Origin: Hymenoscyphus infarciens | Taxonomy: Eukaryota > Ascomycota > Leotiomycetes > Helotiales > Helotiaceae | NCBI GenBank assembly: GCA_001414345.1 | Contig: LLCB01000309.1 | Coordinates: 1 to 64,000 of the forward strand | Length of the DNA stretch: 64,000 nt | Direction: 5' to 3' | Shown here: positions 35,412 through 47,300 of the stretch, piece by piece | How positions within the stretch are numbered: the stretch's first letter is position 1 | Layout: each line of letters opens with the position of its first letter | Made by a program: the position numbers and the translations under genes | The notes under the pieces: model-generated | Database searches by the model: none | Seen by the model: the letters and a program-made list of their open reading frames with translations, nothing else | Told to the model about the DNA's origin: nothing

Positions 35412-36898
35412 CGCCAGTCGGACAAACAGAGCTCGGACGGAATGGACAACTTTAGCAGCACGGGTCGTTGGCAAGATCAGAAAGGAAGGATCTTGATATA
35501 ATACAGGTGAGAATATCGATGCTCCAGATGCAGAGCCTCTCCTCTGCTCTCCTCTCCTCTCCTCTCCTCTCCTCAGTCGTGGGATTTCCTCCGGGGCCCA
35601 CATTTCATTGGCTGCAATGGGCAGCCTTCAGCTGCATCCGCGGGGCCCCAACCAACAGAGGAGATTAAATATAGATACACCCGATTCGAACCACTCCGAC
35701 GAGAACGTACGCTGTGTTTGGGGTGGAAAAGCAAGCCATCAAACTGCATGGAACCGAAAATTGTCTGCCTAAATCGCAAAAATGAAAGGAGCCCACAGAA
35801 CGAAGTAAGAGGCTCTAGAGGGGTTGCAAGAATTGGTGATCCGGAGCCGACACCCCTGTTTCGCCGACTCCTGCGGAGCTGAGAATCCTCAGATCCAGAA
35901 AGAGATTAGGGAACATCTTCCGGTTGTATATCTCTCCTCTTGAAGTCCGGGAGTTCAGCTACACGTGCAGCAGCCACCATGATGGGAAGAACGAAAGTTT
36001 GTAAAAGAGAGTTCAATGGCAGTGCTCAGAGTTTATATAGAAAAAAAATCTGCCGGAGTGAGCTACCCATGAGTCGGGGGTCGTGGCGCTCTCGTTAATC
36101 GTAAATTTATTTTGGGGCATCCGGAAATGGTCCTCTTGCAGCCAGTGAGCTTCTCTCGAGAGGATGCCGGTAGAGATCAAATAGTTTTTGTGGTTCTTTG
36201 AACTGGCATACTTTGATAGCAGCCTGCCGTTCCCTTTTATCCGCTAGTAATGAGATGCAAGTAAGCACGGTATAATTCTGCAAACGCCCCTCTGTTCTGG
36301 TATGTTTGGTCAACGTTTTGAGATCTTGAGCGCCAACTGTGATGATATAAGTCTGCGTCGCTTGCAAATTGTGTCTTCTGCCATTACAAGATAAAGAACA
36401 ATCCCCTCGTCTTGTGTGTATGTGGATTATGGAGGTGATGTCGGAAAAAGAAAAGTAAACTTGAAGCTTGCCCCGCAACGTGTTGTGCTGACACGCTATT
36501 GGGAGAAAAGGCACCAAGGTGAGTGACTTCATGTCTACTAAAACTGCCACAGGGACACCAGAAAGAAAAATAATAGTTTGTTAACGCTGTGAAGTTGCGA
36601 GAAAGCACTTGAACTCGGGATGCAGACCCAAAGTCTTGAGACTGGGAGAACACGTGGGGAACAATAAAAGCGGCAGTAACTACTTCTCGTCCTGGTGCTC
36701 GGAAAGGAATCCTCCACCCTAAATCTGGCTGTTCAGGCTTTCTAAAGTAATTTGAAACATTACCCCGAGCATTTAGAACTCCAGCAGTTCTAAATCAGTA
36801 CTCCGGATTGTGATATAGGGTTAGAACAACAAGTTGGGAGAGGCGCCAATATACTGCCGCTTTTAGTCTACCAAGATACGTTCCCCGCCTTTTCAGCA
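35412..36898. other. Intergenic with CTCCT repeat; no gene seen
   Basis: Upstream region of the regulator, containing a CTCCT tandem repeat at about 35537-35575, and downstream flank of the GT25 gene. Minus-strand ORFs at 36107-36550 and 36384-36653 overlap in different frames and show no domain. Confidence 0.45.
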
Positions 36899-38422
36899 TC
36901 AATCAGGCCATTGCTCTTCCATCTCATCAATCCCACCCCCTCTCACCAACCTTCCCAAATTCATCCTCACGCTCTTCCTCAAATACTTCGTCTCAACTCC
37001 CGTTGCATATCCACCTCCGAGCCCTCCAATGCTTGATTCGCCACCATCGGGATGGTGATGAGAAAATATCGGAGGTTGAGAAGTAAAACATCTTCTCTCT
37101 CCACTCAAACTATCCTCATCCTGGCCTGCACACCACTCCCCCAATTCTGCATCCCAAATCTTACTCCATTTAGTGAGACCGTATTGCTGTAGCAGTCGTC
37201 GAGCTCCTCGCTGGGAAACTGCGTATGCAACGGTGCATAATGCTCCTCCTGATGCGCGGTGGTAGACACGGGTATGTGATGGGTAGGAGGATGCAAGTGC
37301 ATCGAGTGGACCGAACGGATGAGCTCTGAGATATTTTGGCATTGGAACGGTTTCATCATCTGGGTTTGTGAGAAGTAAGCTCTTTTCGTCGACATACAGT
37401 GGGTTTTCTGGTCGAGGAAATCCTGCTCCACAATGCCCTAGCCAGAGAACATCCCATGAATTTGGATCCCCGTATGGGTATTTCGAGGGAGGGTGTGAAG
37501 TTATTTGTGAGATCGGAAGAGAATATAGAGTTGAGGAGATGTTATTAGCAGATACATCTGCAAAAATACTCTCCTCATCCTCTGGGTTCTTCGTCGCATC
37601 TACTGTGGTTGATCTCGGAGTCAGTATTGCCATTTCCAGAAGTATGTCAGAGGAAGTAGTGGGGAGGAAACAAAGCTGCCTGGAGGAGGAAACGGTGTTT
37701 CAATTCTCTTGAAACAACCTGTGAGAGGGGAAAAGAACTAGGAGAATACCCACCGTGGTATATGGCGAAGTCTAGTTTTCTCAATGTCAAGACCTGAGAA
37801 GCGAACGCGAAGGTCTGAAGCTGTGATCGGATACGAAAATCCCAATCAACATCGTCTTCAAATATCATTGCTGTGCTGAGGTTCTGATTGACGACTCTAC
37901 AAGGTAGACTTTGTCAGTTCTTGCTCTGTAAATAGAAATGGTCTTCTCACTCTTGCAGGGCATTCATATGACTCCGCCAACTCCCTCTGATCCCCTTCGC
38001 GAGTTTAACACTTTCTTTAGTTCCACCCGGTGGTAATGCTTCTTCGGGGATACTGTCACCACCTACACCATCGATGAAGCTAATCTGGAAATCGCTGACA
38101 GCTGCTGCCAGTGAAACCGCATCACGACGATCGGTCCGAGAAGGCATATTTATGATGAAAACTTTTTGAAACTAGGAGAAGTCGGGTTTTAGCCTCAATA
38201 AAAGGGGGGTTAGAAAGTGCTCACTCCAAGTGTCGAGTTCATTATTTCAGGAATCTCGGGGATTGAAGGCTCGGTCGGATGAACCTTTTGTTCTTTCCCA
38301 ACTAGGGAGACATCCATCTCCTTCCATGATGAGCTGAATCTCAAGAACGCGTACAGGAACACTATCAGAGCCAGAGTTCCGATGAAAAAGACTCGAGAAG
38401 GAAAGTTCCATCCATGTAACAT
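36899..38422 (-). CDS. Glycosyltransferase family 25 (LPS-type) type II membrane protein
   Basis: Four exons (38422-38225, 38171-37951, 37896-37754, 37602-36899) join in phase to 421 aa. A membrane anchor lies near the N-terminus (about 10-28: RVFFIGTLALIVFLYAFL). Then come the GT25 signatures: FQKVFIINMPSRTDRRDA, GIRGSWRSHMNALQE, the acidic EDDVDWD motif (about 153-157, probable metal/nucleotide-sugar site), WDVLWLGHCG and the C-terminal AYAVSQRGARRLL block. The start is the ATG in an ACCATGT context at 38422; an upstream in-frame GTG is rejected. The third intron (151 bp, donor GTGGGT, acceptor ACCACAG) is the only one that restores the frame. Fungal GT25 proteins are poorly characterised, and the donor and acceptor are not known. 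Confidence 0.88.
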
Positions 38423-38840
38423 GGTGAAGCAAAATATCACGCACGTGATGCGTTTTCATCGATGAACAATTTGACGCGCCTGGGCCTTGAAATATGAATT
38501 ATTAAGCTAGAAAGAGTTTCCTCGTGATTGTTTTTCGAGGTTGAAGGGTTTGCTCTCATTATATAATGCGTTGATCTACATTGCAGGCAGGTGAGTGCAG
38601 GCTGTGGGGAGGCTAAATTGGGTAATATAAAATCAATCTGCCTTTCTACCCAGGCGCCACTCACGAGTGTGGGGAAATCCGTTCTTCAGTTGGCGAGAAA
38701 TCTGGAAATTTGGTACTCTGTATAATTACAATGCTTGGAAATGCCTAACAGCTGTTTTGAAATCCACAATACTGGCGTTGATGAGTGAGATTGAGCGGAT
38801 ATATTGATTTCTTTTACCCCAGTCACACCGCAATCAGTGC

Positions 38841-39731
38841 TCAATTGAACACAACAGTCTTTTGTCCATTCAATAGAACCCTTCTCTCCGTGACCCATTT
38901 CACAGCCGTGGCCAGCACGTTGCTTTCAACATTGCTTCCCTCAATAGTCAACTCTTTGGGACTCAACTGATGACCGACACGCACAACATTTTGCTCAATA
39001 ATTGGACCCTCATCCAAATCACTCGTCACAAAATGAGCCGTTGCACCAATAATCTTGACCCCACGATCATATGCTTGGTGATAAGGCTTGGCACCCTTGA
39101 AAGAAGGTAAAAAGCTATGATGAATATTGATGATCTTCCCCGACATGGCGGTACAAAGCGTAGGCGAGAGAACTTGCATATATCTCGCGAGAACAATAAG
39201 TTCAATATCATATTCCTTGACCAGTTCGAGGATTCTAGCTTCTTGTTCCGCTTTCGTCGCGGCCGTGACCGGGAGATGATAGAATGGTATTTTGTAGGTA
39301 TCAGCCAGTGCCTGAAATTCTGGATGGTTTGAGATTATGAGAGGTATCTCAATTCGAAGTTGAGAAGTGGATTGGCGGAATAGGATATCATTTAGACAAT
39401 GGCCAATTTTGGAAACCATAATGAGGACTCGGGTTTTGTGGGAATTGGAGGTGAGTTCGAAATCCATGCTCATGGACTTAGCGATAGAATCAAACGAGTT
39501 CATCAGGTCCGAGGCGGTTTTGGGAGTTGATGCATCGATTTGTTGAAAGTGTACTCTCATGAAGAATCGTTTGGATGTGGGGTCGCCATATTGTTGTGAG
39601 TCAACGATGTTGAGGTTGTGTTCTGCGAGGAAACCGGTGACGGCGTGGACAATGCCCGGTCGGTCGGGACACGATAGGGTCAAGATGAATTCTCCGTTTG
39701 CCATTTTGATATTGAATTCCGAGGGTTGCAT
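38841..39731 (-). CDS. purU: Formyltetrahydrofolate deformylase
   Basis: Intact single-exon ORF, 296 aa (an internal Met at 39704 would give 287 aa, close to the usual bacterial length). It hydrolyses 10-formyl-THF to formate and THF. An N-terminal ACT domain (about 13-90: ILTLSCPDRPGIVHAVTGFL) is followed by a formyltransferase-fold domain. The catalytic Asn202 and His204 lie in IINIHHSFLPSFKGAKPYHQ, and Asp240 in TAHFVTSDLDEGPII. All three catalytic residues are present. No targeting peptide is obvious. An enzyme of this type is common in bacteria and found in many fungi; the gene has no intron, so ancient bacterial origin is possible but not shown here. Confidence 0.95.
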   Translation of the reverse strand: MQPSEFNIKMANGEFILTLSCPDRPGIVHAVTGFLAEHNLNIVDSQQYGDPTSKRFFMRVHFQQIDASTPKTASDLMNSFDSIAKSMSMDFELTSNSHKTRVLIMVSKIGHCLNDILFRQSTSQLRIEIPLIISNHPEFQALADTYKIPFYHLPVTAATKAEQEARILELVKEYDIELIVLARYMQVLSPTLCTAMSGKIINIHHSFLPSFKGAKPYHQAYDRGVKIIGATAHFVTSDLDEGPIIEQNVVRVGHQLSPKELTIEGSNVESNVLATAVKWVTERRVLLNGQKTVVFN

Positions 39732-40138
39732 GTTTTCACGATTGAATTTTCGAGGTGAGGTCCGACTCCGAGAAAAGTGCGATCCGAGTCCGGTGGGTTG
39801 GTGGGGCCACTAGGGATGAATTTCCGATGACCTCAGTAAGAATGAAGTCTTTCATTTCTATTTTGTCATTTTAGCTATTCGTATAATCTTCGTACAAGCA
39901 TCGCTAATTCGTCGCTCGACTAAAAACCTGTCCCTTGAACCTCGCCTAACAGTTAGGGTGAAGAGCCTATTATCACTAGACGGGTCAGAAGGGTTTATAT
40001 GTTTTGTTCTAACCTTAGCTTCTCCTTGAATAACCATATTATAAAAGTAAAGTAATAAGAATATACTCTTGAAGTGAAATCGTCTTGTCGCCTAAGTCAT
40101 CCGTTTCCACGGACGCAGCTCCTTCTATTGGAAATATC
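39732..40138. other. Short intergenic region
   Basis: About 400 bp of AT-leaning sequence between deformylase and the hydrolase relic. It serves as upstream flank of purU. No gene. Confidence 0.4.
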
Positions 40139-41070
40139 TCAATCACCTAAGGTCACTTGTGGGATTGTTACGTGATTTTTGAGATAAGTCAAATCTACTG
40201 AAGGAATACCCTCATCTTCCTGGAAAAACTGTCCCAGGCGATTAGCAACCCAGACGGGGTTTTCATCGGCTATAGCATATATAATCAGCTCCGAGAGAAA
40301 TATAAACCCCCTAAAAATTCGACTTACAAATCAAGTGCCCAGCCTTGGGAACAATCTCGTACGATACCTTTGTATTCACTTTTGAAACTGCTTGCTTCAA
40401 TAATGCGTAATCCCCAAGACTCGCTTCGCCGCCCATAGCAAGCAGGGGGCTTGCCAATGGGAGTGAAGCAAATCTCGAGGTGAAAAACTCAGCATCTTGA
40501 TGCTGAGCAGCGAAATACTCTAGCCCAGACCTGAGGAAACCTGGTTTTGAGATAGCCGTGGTGTACTTGTTAAGTCTATGAAATCGCAGATTTGCCAGTG
40601 TACGATACATGATAAAAGTACCAAGACAACATTCTCTTCTCCAGGCCTCTGATAAAGTATTCCGCAACATCTGGGAGACTGAAGAAAGCCAATTGCCAGT
40701 TTTGGCGAAGTATCCAAGAATGTGATGGTGTCTGGGCTGCTTCGTAAAGACCGTGACCGGGTAAAGGATATTCCATCATCGCGACTCTTTTGACGAGTGA
40801 TCTATGGTTGGCTGATAGGGCAGCAGCAACTCCGACTCTTTTGTCATGTCCCGCCACGTTGGCTTGGGTGATATTGAGAAATTGGAGGGCGCCGAAAAGA
40901 TCCTCGCTGGCAGCTGATGCGGTGTAATTTCCAGAGACGGCGAGAGAGGAGTCACCACATCCACGATTGTCTACTGCGATGACTGTGTAGTTTTGTGCGA
41001 GAATTGGACCAATAGTGGTCATGCGCGAGGTGGCTAAACACCTCCTGTCTACTATCAACCCTGCCGACAT
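40139..41070 (-). pseudogene. Epoxide-hydrolase-like alpha/beta hydrolase, truncated and frameshifted
   Basis: The minus strand encodes an alpha/beta hydrolase resembling fungal epoxide hydrolases/haloalkane dehalogenases: PILAQNYTVIAVDNRGCGDS, the nucleophile elbow GHDKRVG (Asp nucleophile), EYPLPGHGLYEAAQTPS, FFSLPDVAEYFIRG and the catalytic-His strand VPKAGHL. A normal intron (GTAAGTCG at 40327 to CTATAG at 40270) then leads to ISDENPVWVANRLGQFF and a stop at 40139. Faults: the first 50-60 residues, with the HGxP oxyanion motif, are missing, and at about 40587 the frame breaks inside the SAIS/LNKYTTAISKPGFL region, so translation would stop. Conservation on both sides of the break suggests recent loss. 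Confidence 0.8.
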
Positions 41071-42139
41071 TTTATACTTTCACTGCCGAACCATAAGTCA
41101 AGCGGAAATAGCGTTAATGTAAAGGTCTGCCAATTAACCTTCCGGTCAACAGTGGTTCTCTTCCAATTTTCCGTCACTATGTGGCTGCAAAAACAGGGAT
41201 ATCCACCACCCAATAATCCAAGTGGCTTTTGTTGGAAAGAGAAGCACTATCTGATCGATGAAGTTTTAAATTGGATCGACCGGATCTTTGTTCATGTAGA
41301 CACCCCGGAAGCTGAAATGGCCTCAAATTCCGCTACACAAAAACAAATCAACGTATTGGGCAATGTCTGATGTCGCTACTGAAAAGTAACAAGACACTGA
41401 CTCGCATTTCTTAGGCAGTATACCTGGAGTTCTGAGCTGCTTGTATACCTGTTCGTTGAACTTTCAAGAAGCGAGCAAAACGAAAATTCCTCTAAGAATA
41501 AGTAAAATTCTCGATAAGATTCTTAGGTTGTTTCAAAAATAGAAGCAAGCTTGGGGAGAGACAAGCAAAAGCAGTGGCGCACCCATTCCATGCTTTTGCA
41601 GGTCTCTCACAGCTTATAGTAGTAATTGTCAGCAGTAAGAACTCGGTAACTTTGTTTCTCGCCTCCTTGCCAGAGGCTCTCAAGTTAATACTAGGACCTC
41701 GACGACAGGCAGAAACTTAAGATTTGGTGAATACAATAAAGCAGGAGACAGATGTGAGCCTCAATGGAGCCGCTCACTCCATCATCCCAATCATGAGCCA
41801 TTTTCTAATTTTTAAGAAGAGTTTCCAAGTGCCTAGATTTGCCTCGCTATCAACATGAACCAAGAACCTGTGAAAGATGATTCATGCTAAAGAAACAAGA
41901 TCTCCCATTCTCAACAAGGAGAGTTTGCAACAAAAGATAAATCTTGAGATAAAAATCGTGAAAGATAAAAGCTATTCGACAGCACGATCCCGATTATCAC
42001 AAGAAGCCACATATTTAAAGGCATGGTTGGTTCAATTGCCACCATCAACTCCCACGGCATGGCCCAACGAAGCCAGTGGTATGAACTGGGGTACAAGAGG
42101 TTGTATTCAACATTGATGTCTCGTCGCGGCTTTGATGCT
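41071..42139. other. Intergenic, no gene
   Basis: Only short ORFs without domains. The part after about 41900 may belong to the decayed upstream portion of the GH92 relic, but I cannot align it to that family. Confidence 0.4.
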
Positions 42140-42475
42140 GGCTCAATGAGTAGTTGACTTGTTTGGGACATGCTCGGTTTGTACCCTGTTGTCACCCAAC
42201 CCGTGTACCTTATCTTGTCCCCAAGATTCGAAGACTCGACGATGAAACTTGGAGATGATGGTGGCTTTCTGAGAATCAAGGCCAGCGGGTTAGATAAGGG
42301 GATATATGTTCAAAGTTTGAAAGTCAATGGCGAAGCTTGGAATATGAGTTGGGTCAGTCACGAAGACCTTGTCGGTGCAAATGGACATGGTGAGTTGTTG
42401 GAATTCGAGATGGGATCGGAACCAACGAGATGGGATACGGGAGATCTACCTCCCAGCCCAGGTTATCTCGGATGA
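42140..42475 (+). pseudogene. C-terminal relic of a GH92 alpha-mannosidase
   Basis: About 110 codons match the C-terminus of fungal glycoside hydrolase family 92 (calcium-dependent exo-alpha-mannosidases): DAGSMSS-stop-LVWDMLGLYPVV, then TQPVYLILSPRFEDS, GLDKGIYVQSLKVNGEAWN, HEDLV, LEFEMGSEPTRWDTGDLPPSPGY. In the conserved DDAGxMSSW motif the Trp codon is TGA (TGG to TGA), a RIP-type change. The rest of the enzyme (normally more than 700 residues) is missing. The relic lies 0.7 kb from the large transposon at 43175. Confidence 0.8.
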
Positions 42476-43172
42476 CTGAGGTGTTAAATATTGGAAATCT
42501 CGCGAAGTACAGTAAAAAGAACAGTGAAGACAATGGGTCAGCCCTTAGGTAATTATTCCAGAACAACTTAGACCTAGAACAATTCTATTATATTATCTTA
42601 TTATCCTACGTTATCTAGGGCAACACCAGAGTCTTTCGCAAATTCAGAACGACGAGAGTGTTTTGTTGTCCATCGCGAGGGCTGAAGACCGCCTTTTGTG
42701 CTAAGGGAAAGAGAAAAAAAAAGGGAGGCAGTCAGTTCACACTTTTTCGGCCAGGAAGGGGATCTCATGCCCATTGGTTCCAATGCTACAATGATCTGGT
42801 AATTCCTATCTTGCTCCTTTCCAGAATTACTCAAACTTATAGCCTCTAGGAATAACACAGGCCCTACTAGCATAGCTCCAGAAAATGTTGCAAACTTCAC
42901 ATCCTTAGTATCCGTTGGATTCTATTTCCCCGAGAGTCCCTAGGAGATCCTTATTTGGTAATATTTCTCTACTTCTGTATAGTATCCAACTTATCATATT
43001 TTAGTTTTGACACATTTTTGAGTTAAATCCTCTGCCAAATCCCAAACCAGGGTGGATCAACCCTTTTAATTTTTACCGTAAGCTTTGTGTGACACCTGAA
43101 GGATTATGGTTTCAAAAGTGTTTCTAACTCAGCAAACAGAAAACAAAAACTATTCAGACACAGGTTATGAGC
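42476..43172. other. Spacer before the large transposon
   Basis: Mixed to AT-rich sequence; no gene seen. The short minus-strand ORF 42601-42900 has no domain. Confidence 0.4.
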
Positions 43173-44369
43173 TACGGCATCCTGAATACACCAAAAAGTC
43201 AGATTGACTAAATCGTAAATAGCAAATCGCAAATCGTAAATCGTAAATTATAAAGCTTAGATTTTTGAGTATATAGCCCTTTAGAGCTAAATCGTAAATC
43301 GTAAATCGTAAATCGATAAATGTAGATTTTTTAGAGGCTATTTAAACGTAAATCGAAAAGCTTAAATTAGTAATCTTAAAGCTTAAAGTAAGGGTATTTA
43401 TAATTTATAATACTTAAATTATAAGGCTTAAATTATAAAATTTAAGTATAAGCGGGGGTAGAAAGTAGAAGGTAATATAGTATATATATATCTATTAAAT
43501 ATATATATATTATAATTACTTAACACTTACTTTCTATTAATATATACTACCTAGTACTATACTAAATATAAGTGTAATATAACTTTAAATCTATTATCTA
43601 AAATATTATAAATTATTAAAAGTAATATATATACTTAGTATAAACAATAACGTTATATAAGTACCTAATAAATAGGAGAGGAAAAGAGATAATTAAGACT
43701 TTTAATACTATAACTATAGCTATAATTTAACCTAAAAGTAAGAGACGCTAAGCCTAATTAAGTAATTAGTATATAATTAGCAAAGTAGTACTTAAAGTGC
43801 TTAAATAATCTTAAATTATAATTATTTAGGTACTTTAGTAAAGAGAGTAAAAGAAGGGATAAAGGTAGTAAAAAGTAACTAAAAAGTAGTAATAAAATTA
43901 AAGTATTATAGATAATCCTCCTAGTATTTATATCTAAAGTATCTACTACTATATACTCTTACTTCTTATCTCTCTTCTTATTATACTTATTATATATAAT
44001 TTTAACCTTTTTAGTAGTATAAGAGGGTTAATTAGTAAGAGTTATTTAAGAGAGAGTATCTTCCCTCTTTCTCTTTAAATTAAGGCTATTTATAAAAGCA
44101 ATTATAGTAGTAGATATTATTTTACTTACTAGTATATTTGTAGGTATAAGAGGAGTAGATAAGAGCGAATTAGAGACTCTCTTATTAAGCTCTTAATTAA
44201 GTTTTAATTACTCTTTCTTATTAATTAATTTAAGCTTACTTTTAGTAATAGTAGTATTAATATCGATATATATAAGTAAGTATTAAGATCTTTTATAATT
44301 TACTTGTCTATATCTACTTATTATTATACTACTTTATCTACTCTCTCTAGTATATTTAACTTAGTAGGT

Positions 44370-47300
44370 GCTATTAAGCTCTCCTTCTTCTTATCTTCTA
44401 TAAGAGGTAATAATAAGTATAAGCCTAGAGTTAATACTCCTTTACTATTAGTATCCTCTTCTATATCTATATCTATATTCTTACTTCTTATATTACTCTT
44501 AGAACTATCTCTAGAATTATTATCTCTATTGTCTTCCTCTTTTAAATAAGTAGTAATAATTATAGAGTAGTTTTCTAAGTAAGTAGTAATAATTATAGAG
44601 TAGTCTCTTAGATATATAGTAATAATTATAGATATCTCTAGAAAATCGTCTAATTCTAAATCGTCTATTAATATTACACTTACTCTAGTACTAGTACTAT
44701 CCTCTAGTAATAGTATAGGCTTAGTATCTCTCTCTCTATTCTAAGCGTTATCTTTAAGTATAATAGGCTTATTATTAGATACCTTAATAAGCGCTAAGAG
44801 TTAAAGTAGAATTAGTAGCTCTTAGGTATTCTATAAGAGTATAATAGATTACCTCTTTTTAGAAGATTAGAGCTTATTATTAGTATAGCTATTAAATACT
44901 ATATATACTTTATAGTACTTTTTATTAGTAGAACCTTTTAGTAAATTAAAGTATTATATAAGAGCTTATACGTTATCTACCTCTTTATAATCTATAGTAC
45001 TTAATTACTTAGCTTTTCTCTTTCTAATAGTAACGTTTATAGCTAGAAAGACGTCTTCTATCTTATTAGTAAGAAGTAGTATATTAATAGAATCCTATCT
45101 ACTAGAAGTAAGGATTATATAGTAGATATTCTCTAAGAGCTTAATAGTAAACCTTTTAGCTTATATATTTTAAAGTATTAATTTAAAGTTAAAGAGATCT
45201 TTAGAGTTACTAGTAGGTAAGTGAGACATCTAAAACAGAAAGTCGTTATTAATTTATACTCTAACTATCTTACTATATTATACTATAGAAGTATATATAA
45301 TCGTAGAGATACTCTTAGTAGTAGAGAAGTCCTTAGTACTTATTATATATATATAGATATATAAGGCTACTTAAATATAGATTTTAGTAATAAAGATAGG
45401 CTTTAGCGCCTTATAAGTTAGAAGAGGAGCTAGAGAGCTTATATTAATTAGTAGTATATACTAAATTTAAGAGTACTACTTACTTTTAGCCTTTTTCTTA
45501 TTAGAGATAAATCTCTTCTTATATATTTTCGTTTTAATTATTTTAGTCTTACTAGAAGCCTTTATAAAGAAGGATTGTCTAGCTCTAGCCTTTTCCTCTT
45601 AGATAGCTTACTCTCTAGCCGCGGCTAATTTATCCTCCTTTTACTTAATAATAAGAGTAGAGTAGTTAGTAGTAGAACGTTCTATAATAGCCTCTTACTT
45701 CCTCCTAGACTTTATAATTAACTATTATTTCTTCTCTTAGCTATTAAAGCTTTATACTATAGCTTTTATAAGATAGTCTTTTACTTTTTATAAACAGTTC
45801 TTAATCTTATTATTAGAAGGTAGTTTACCTAGCCTCTAAAGAAGTATAGATATATAATTTTCTAGAGTACTTACTAGGTTCGTTAGAAAGTAATAAAAGT
45901 ATACTTTAAGCTTTAAACTCTTAAGATAAGAAGCCTAGACTTCTAAGCATTTAAGAGACTAATATTAAAGTATCTTAGTATATTTTTAGTATTATAAAGT
46001 AGTAAATATAGAGCTTCTAAAAGTATAAGTAAAAGTAATAGAATAAAAGTAGGAAAATCAGAGGACTATTCTACTTAAACTATATAACCTTCTATACCTT
46101 ACTTCTTACTTTTAGTACTATTTATAAAGCTCTAATATACTATTCTAGTATATATTAAAGAATTACTAGCTATATAGTATATTATCCTCTATAAAGGCTA
46201 GGACTTTATTTACTATTTTATAAGCATTTATAAGAGTAGATATAAGTAAGACTAGATTAAAGAATATTCTACTCTAAGTAACTACTTAGAAGCTAACTTA
46301 GAAACCTCTTTAAGAGACTAAGGAGGTTCTAAAGATAAGTAATCGACGCTAAGCCTAATTTATAAATTATTTACTACTACTAATAAAAGTTAGTAATCTA
46401 TATACTTAAAATAGCCTAAAAACATAATATTCTAAATTAATTCTTTTACTTTTAATTTAGATATAAAATAGTATTATTTATATCTATAAAGCTAACTAGA
46501 ACTTAATAGACATAGAACCTATAATATTATAATTTTTTAAAGATTTAAGAGTCTAAGATTACTAACTTTTATTAGTAGTAGTAAGTAATTTATAAATTAG
46601 ACTTAGCGCTAATAGTTATAGTTAGTAGGTTTACTCTACTAAAATCTCTCTCTAGATACTTAGAGAATTACACACTTATAACTATATCTAAAACCTTATA
46701 TAAATTACTCTTAAATTTAATTAAAAGTTAATAAATATATCTATTCCTCTCTAGAGTTATATTAAGCCTTTTTTTATACCTAAAATATATGAATTTTAAG
46801 CTTAGAGCTTAGCCTATATTTAGTATAGGTTTATTCCTAGTTTAGTATATCTATTTACTTATTAATTATAGATAGTGAAAGTAACGCTACTAGCTAACTC
46901 TTTATACCTTTTATAAAGAGTAATATATACTTCCTTTATTATATTACCCTCTATTAACGTTCTATTTACTCTAGCTAGTAGGTAATTATAATTATAGACT
47001 ATTATAGAGTCTATAGTTAGTTAGTAGATTATAATACTATAATCTTAGATATACTACTATAACTAAAGATATATATCAAGTATAAGGTTACTAATATAGA
47101 AAGAAGAGATAGATTTAAGACCTTACTCTTTAAATAGATTTAAGAGAGTATCTTTTAGTAGACGACCTAGGATTAGAGTTATTAGAGCGCTCTACTATAA
47201 TAATAACGTTTAATACTATCTATTAGTAGAAGAGCTCTATAAATGAGGAGGCCTAATCTTGAGGATAAATTAGTAGCTTCTAAGGTAGATTAATTAAATA

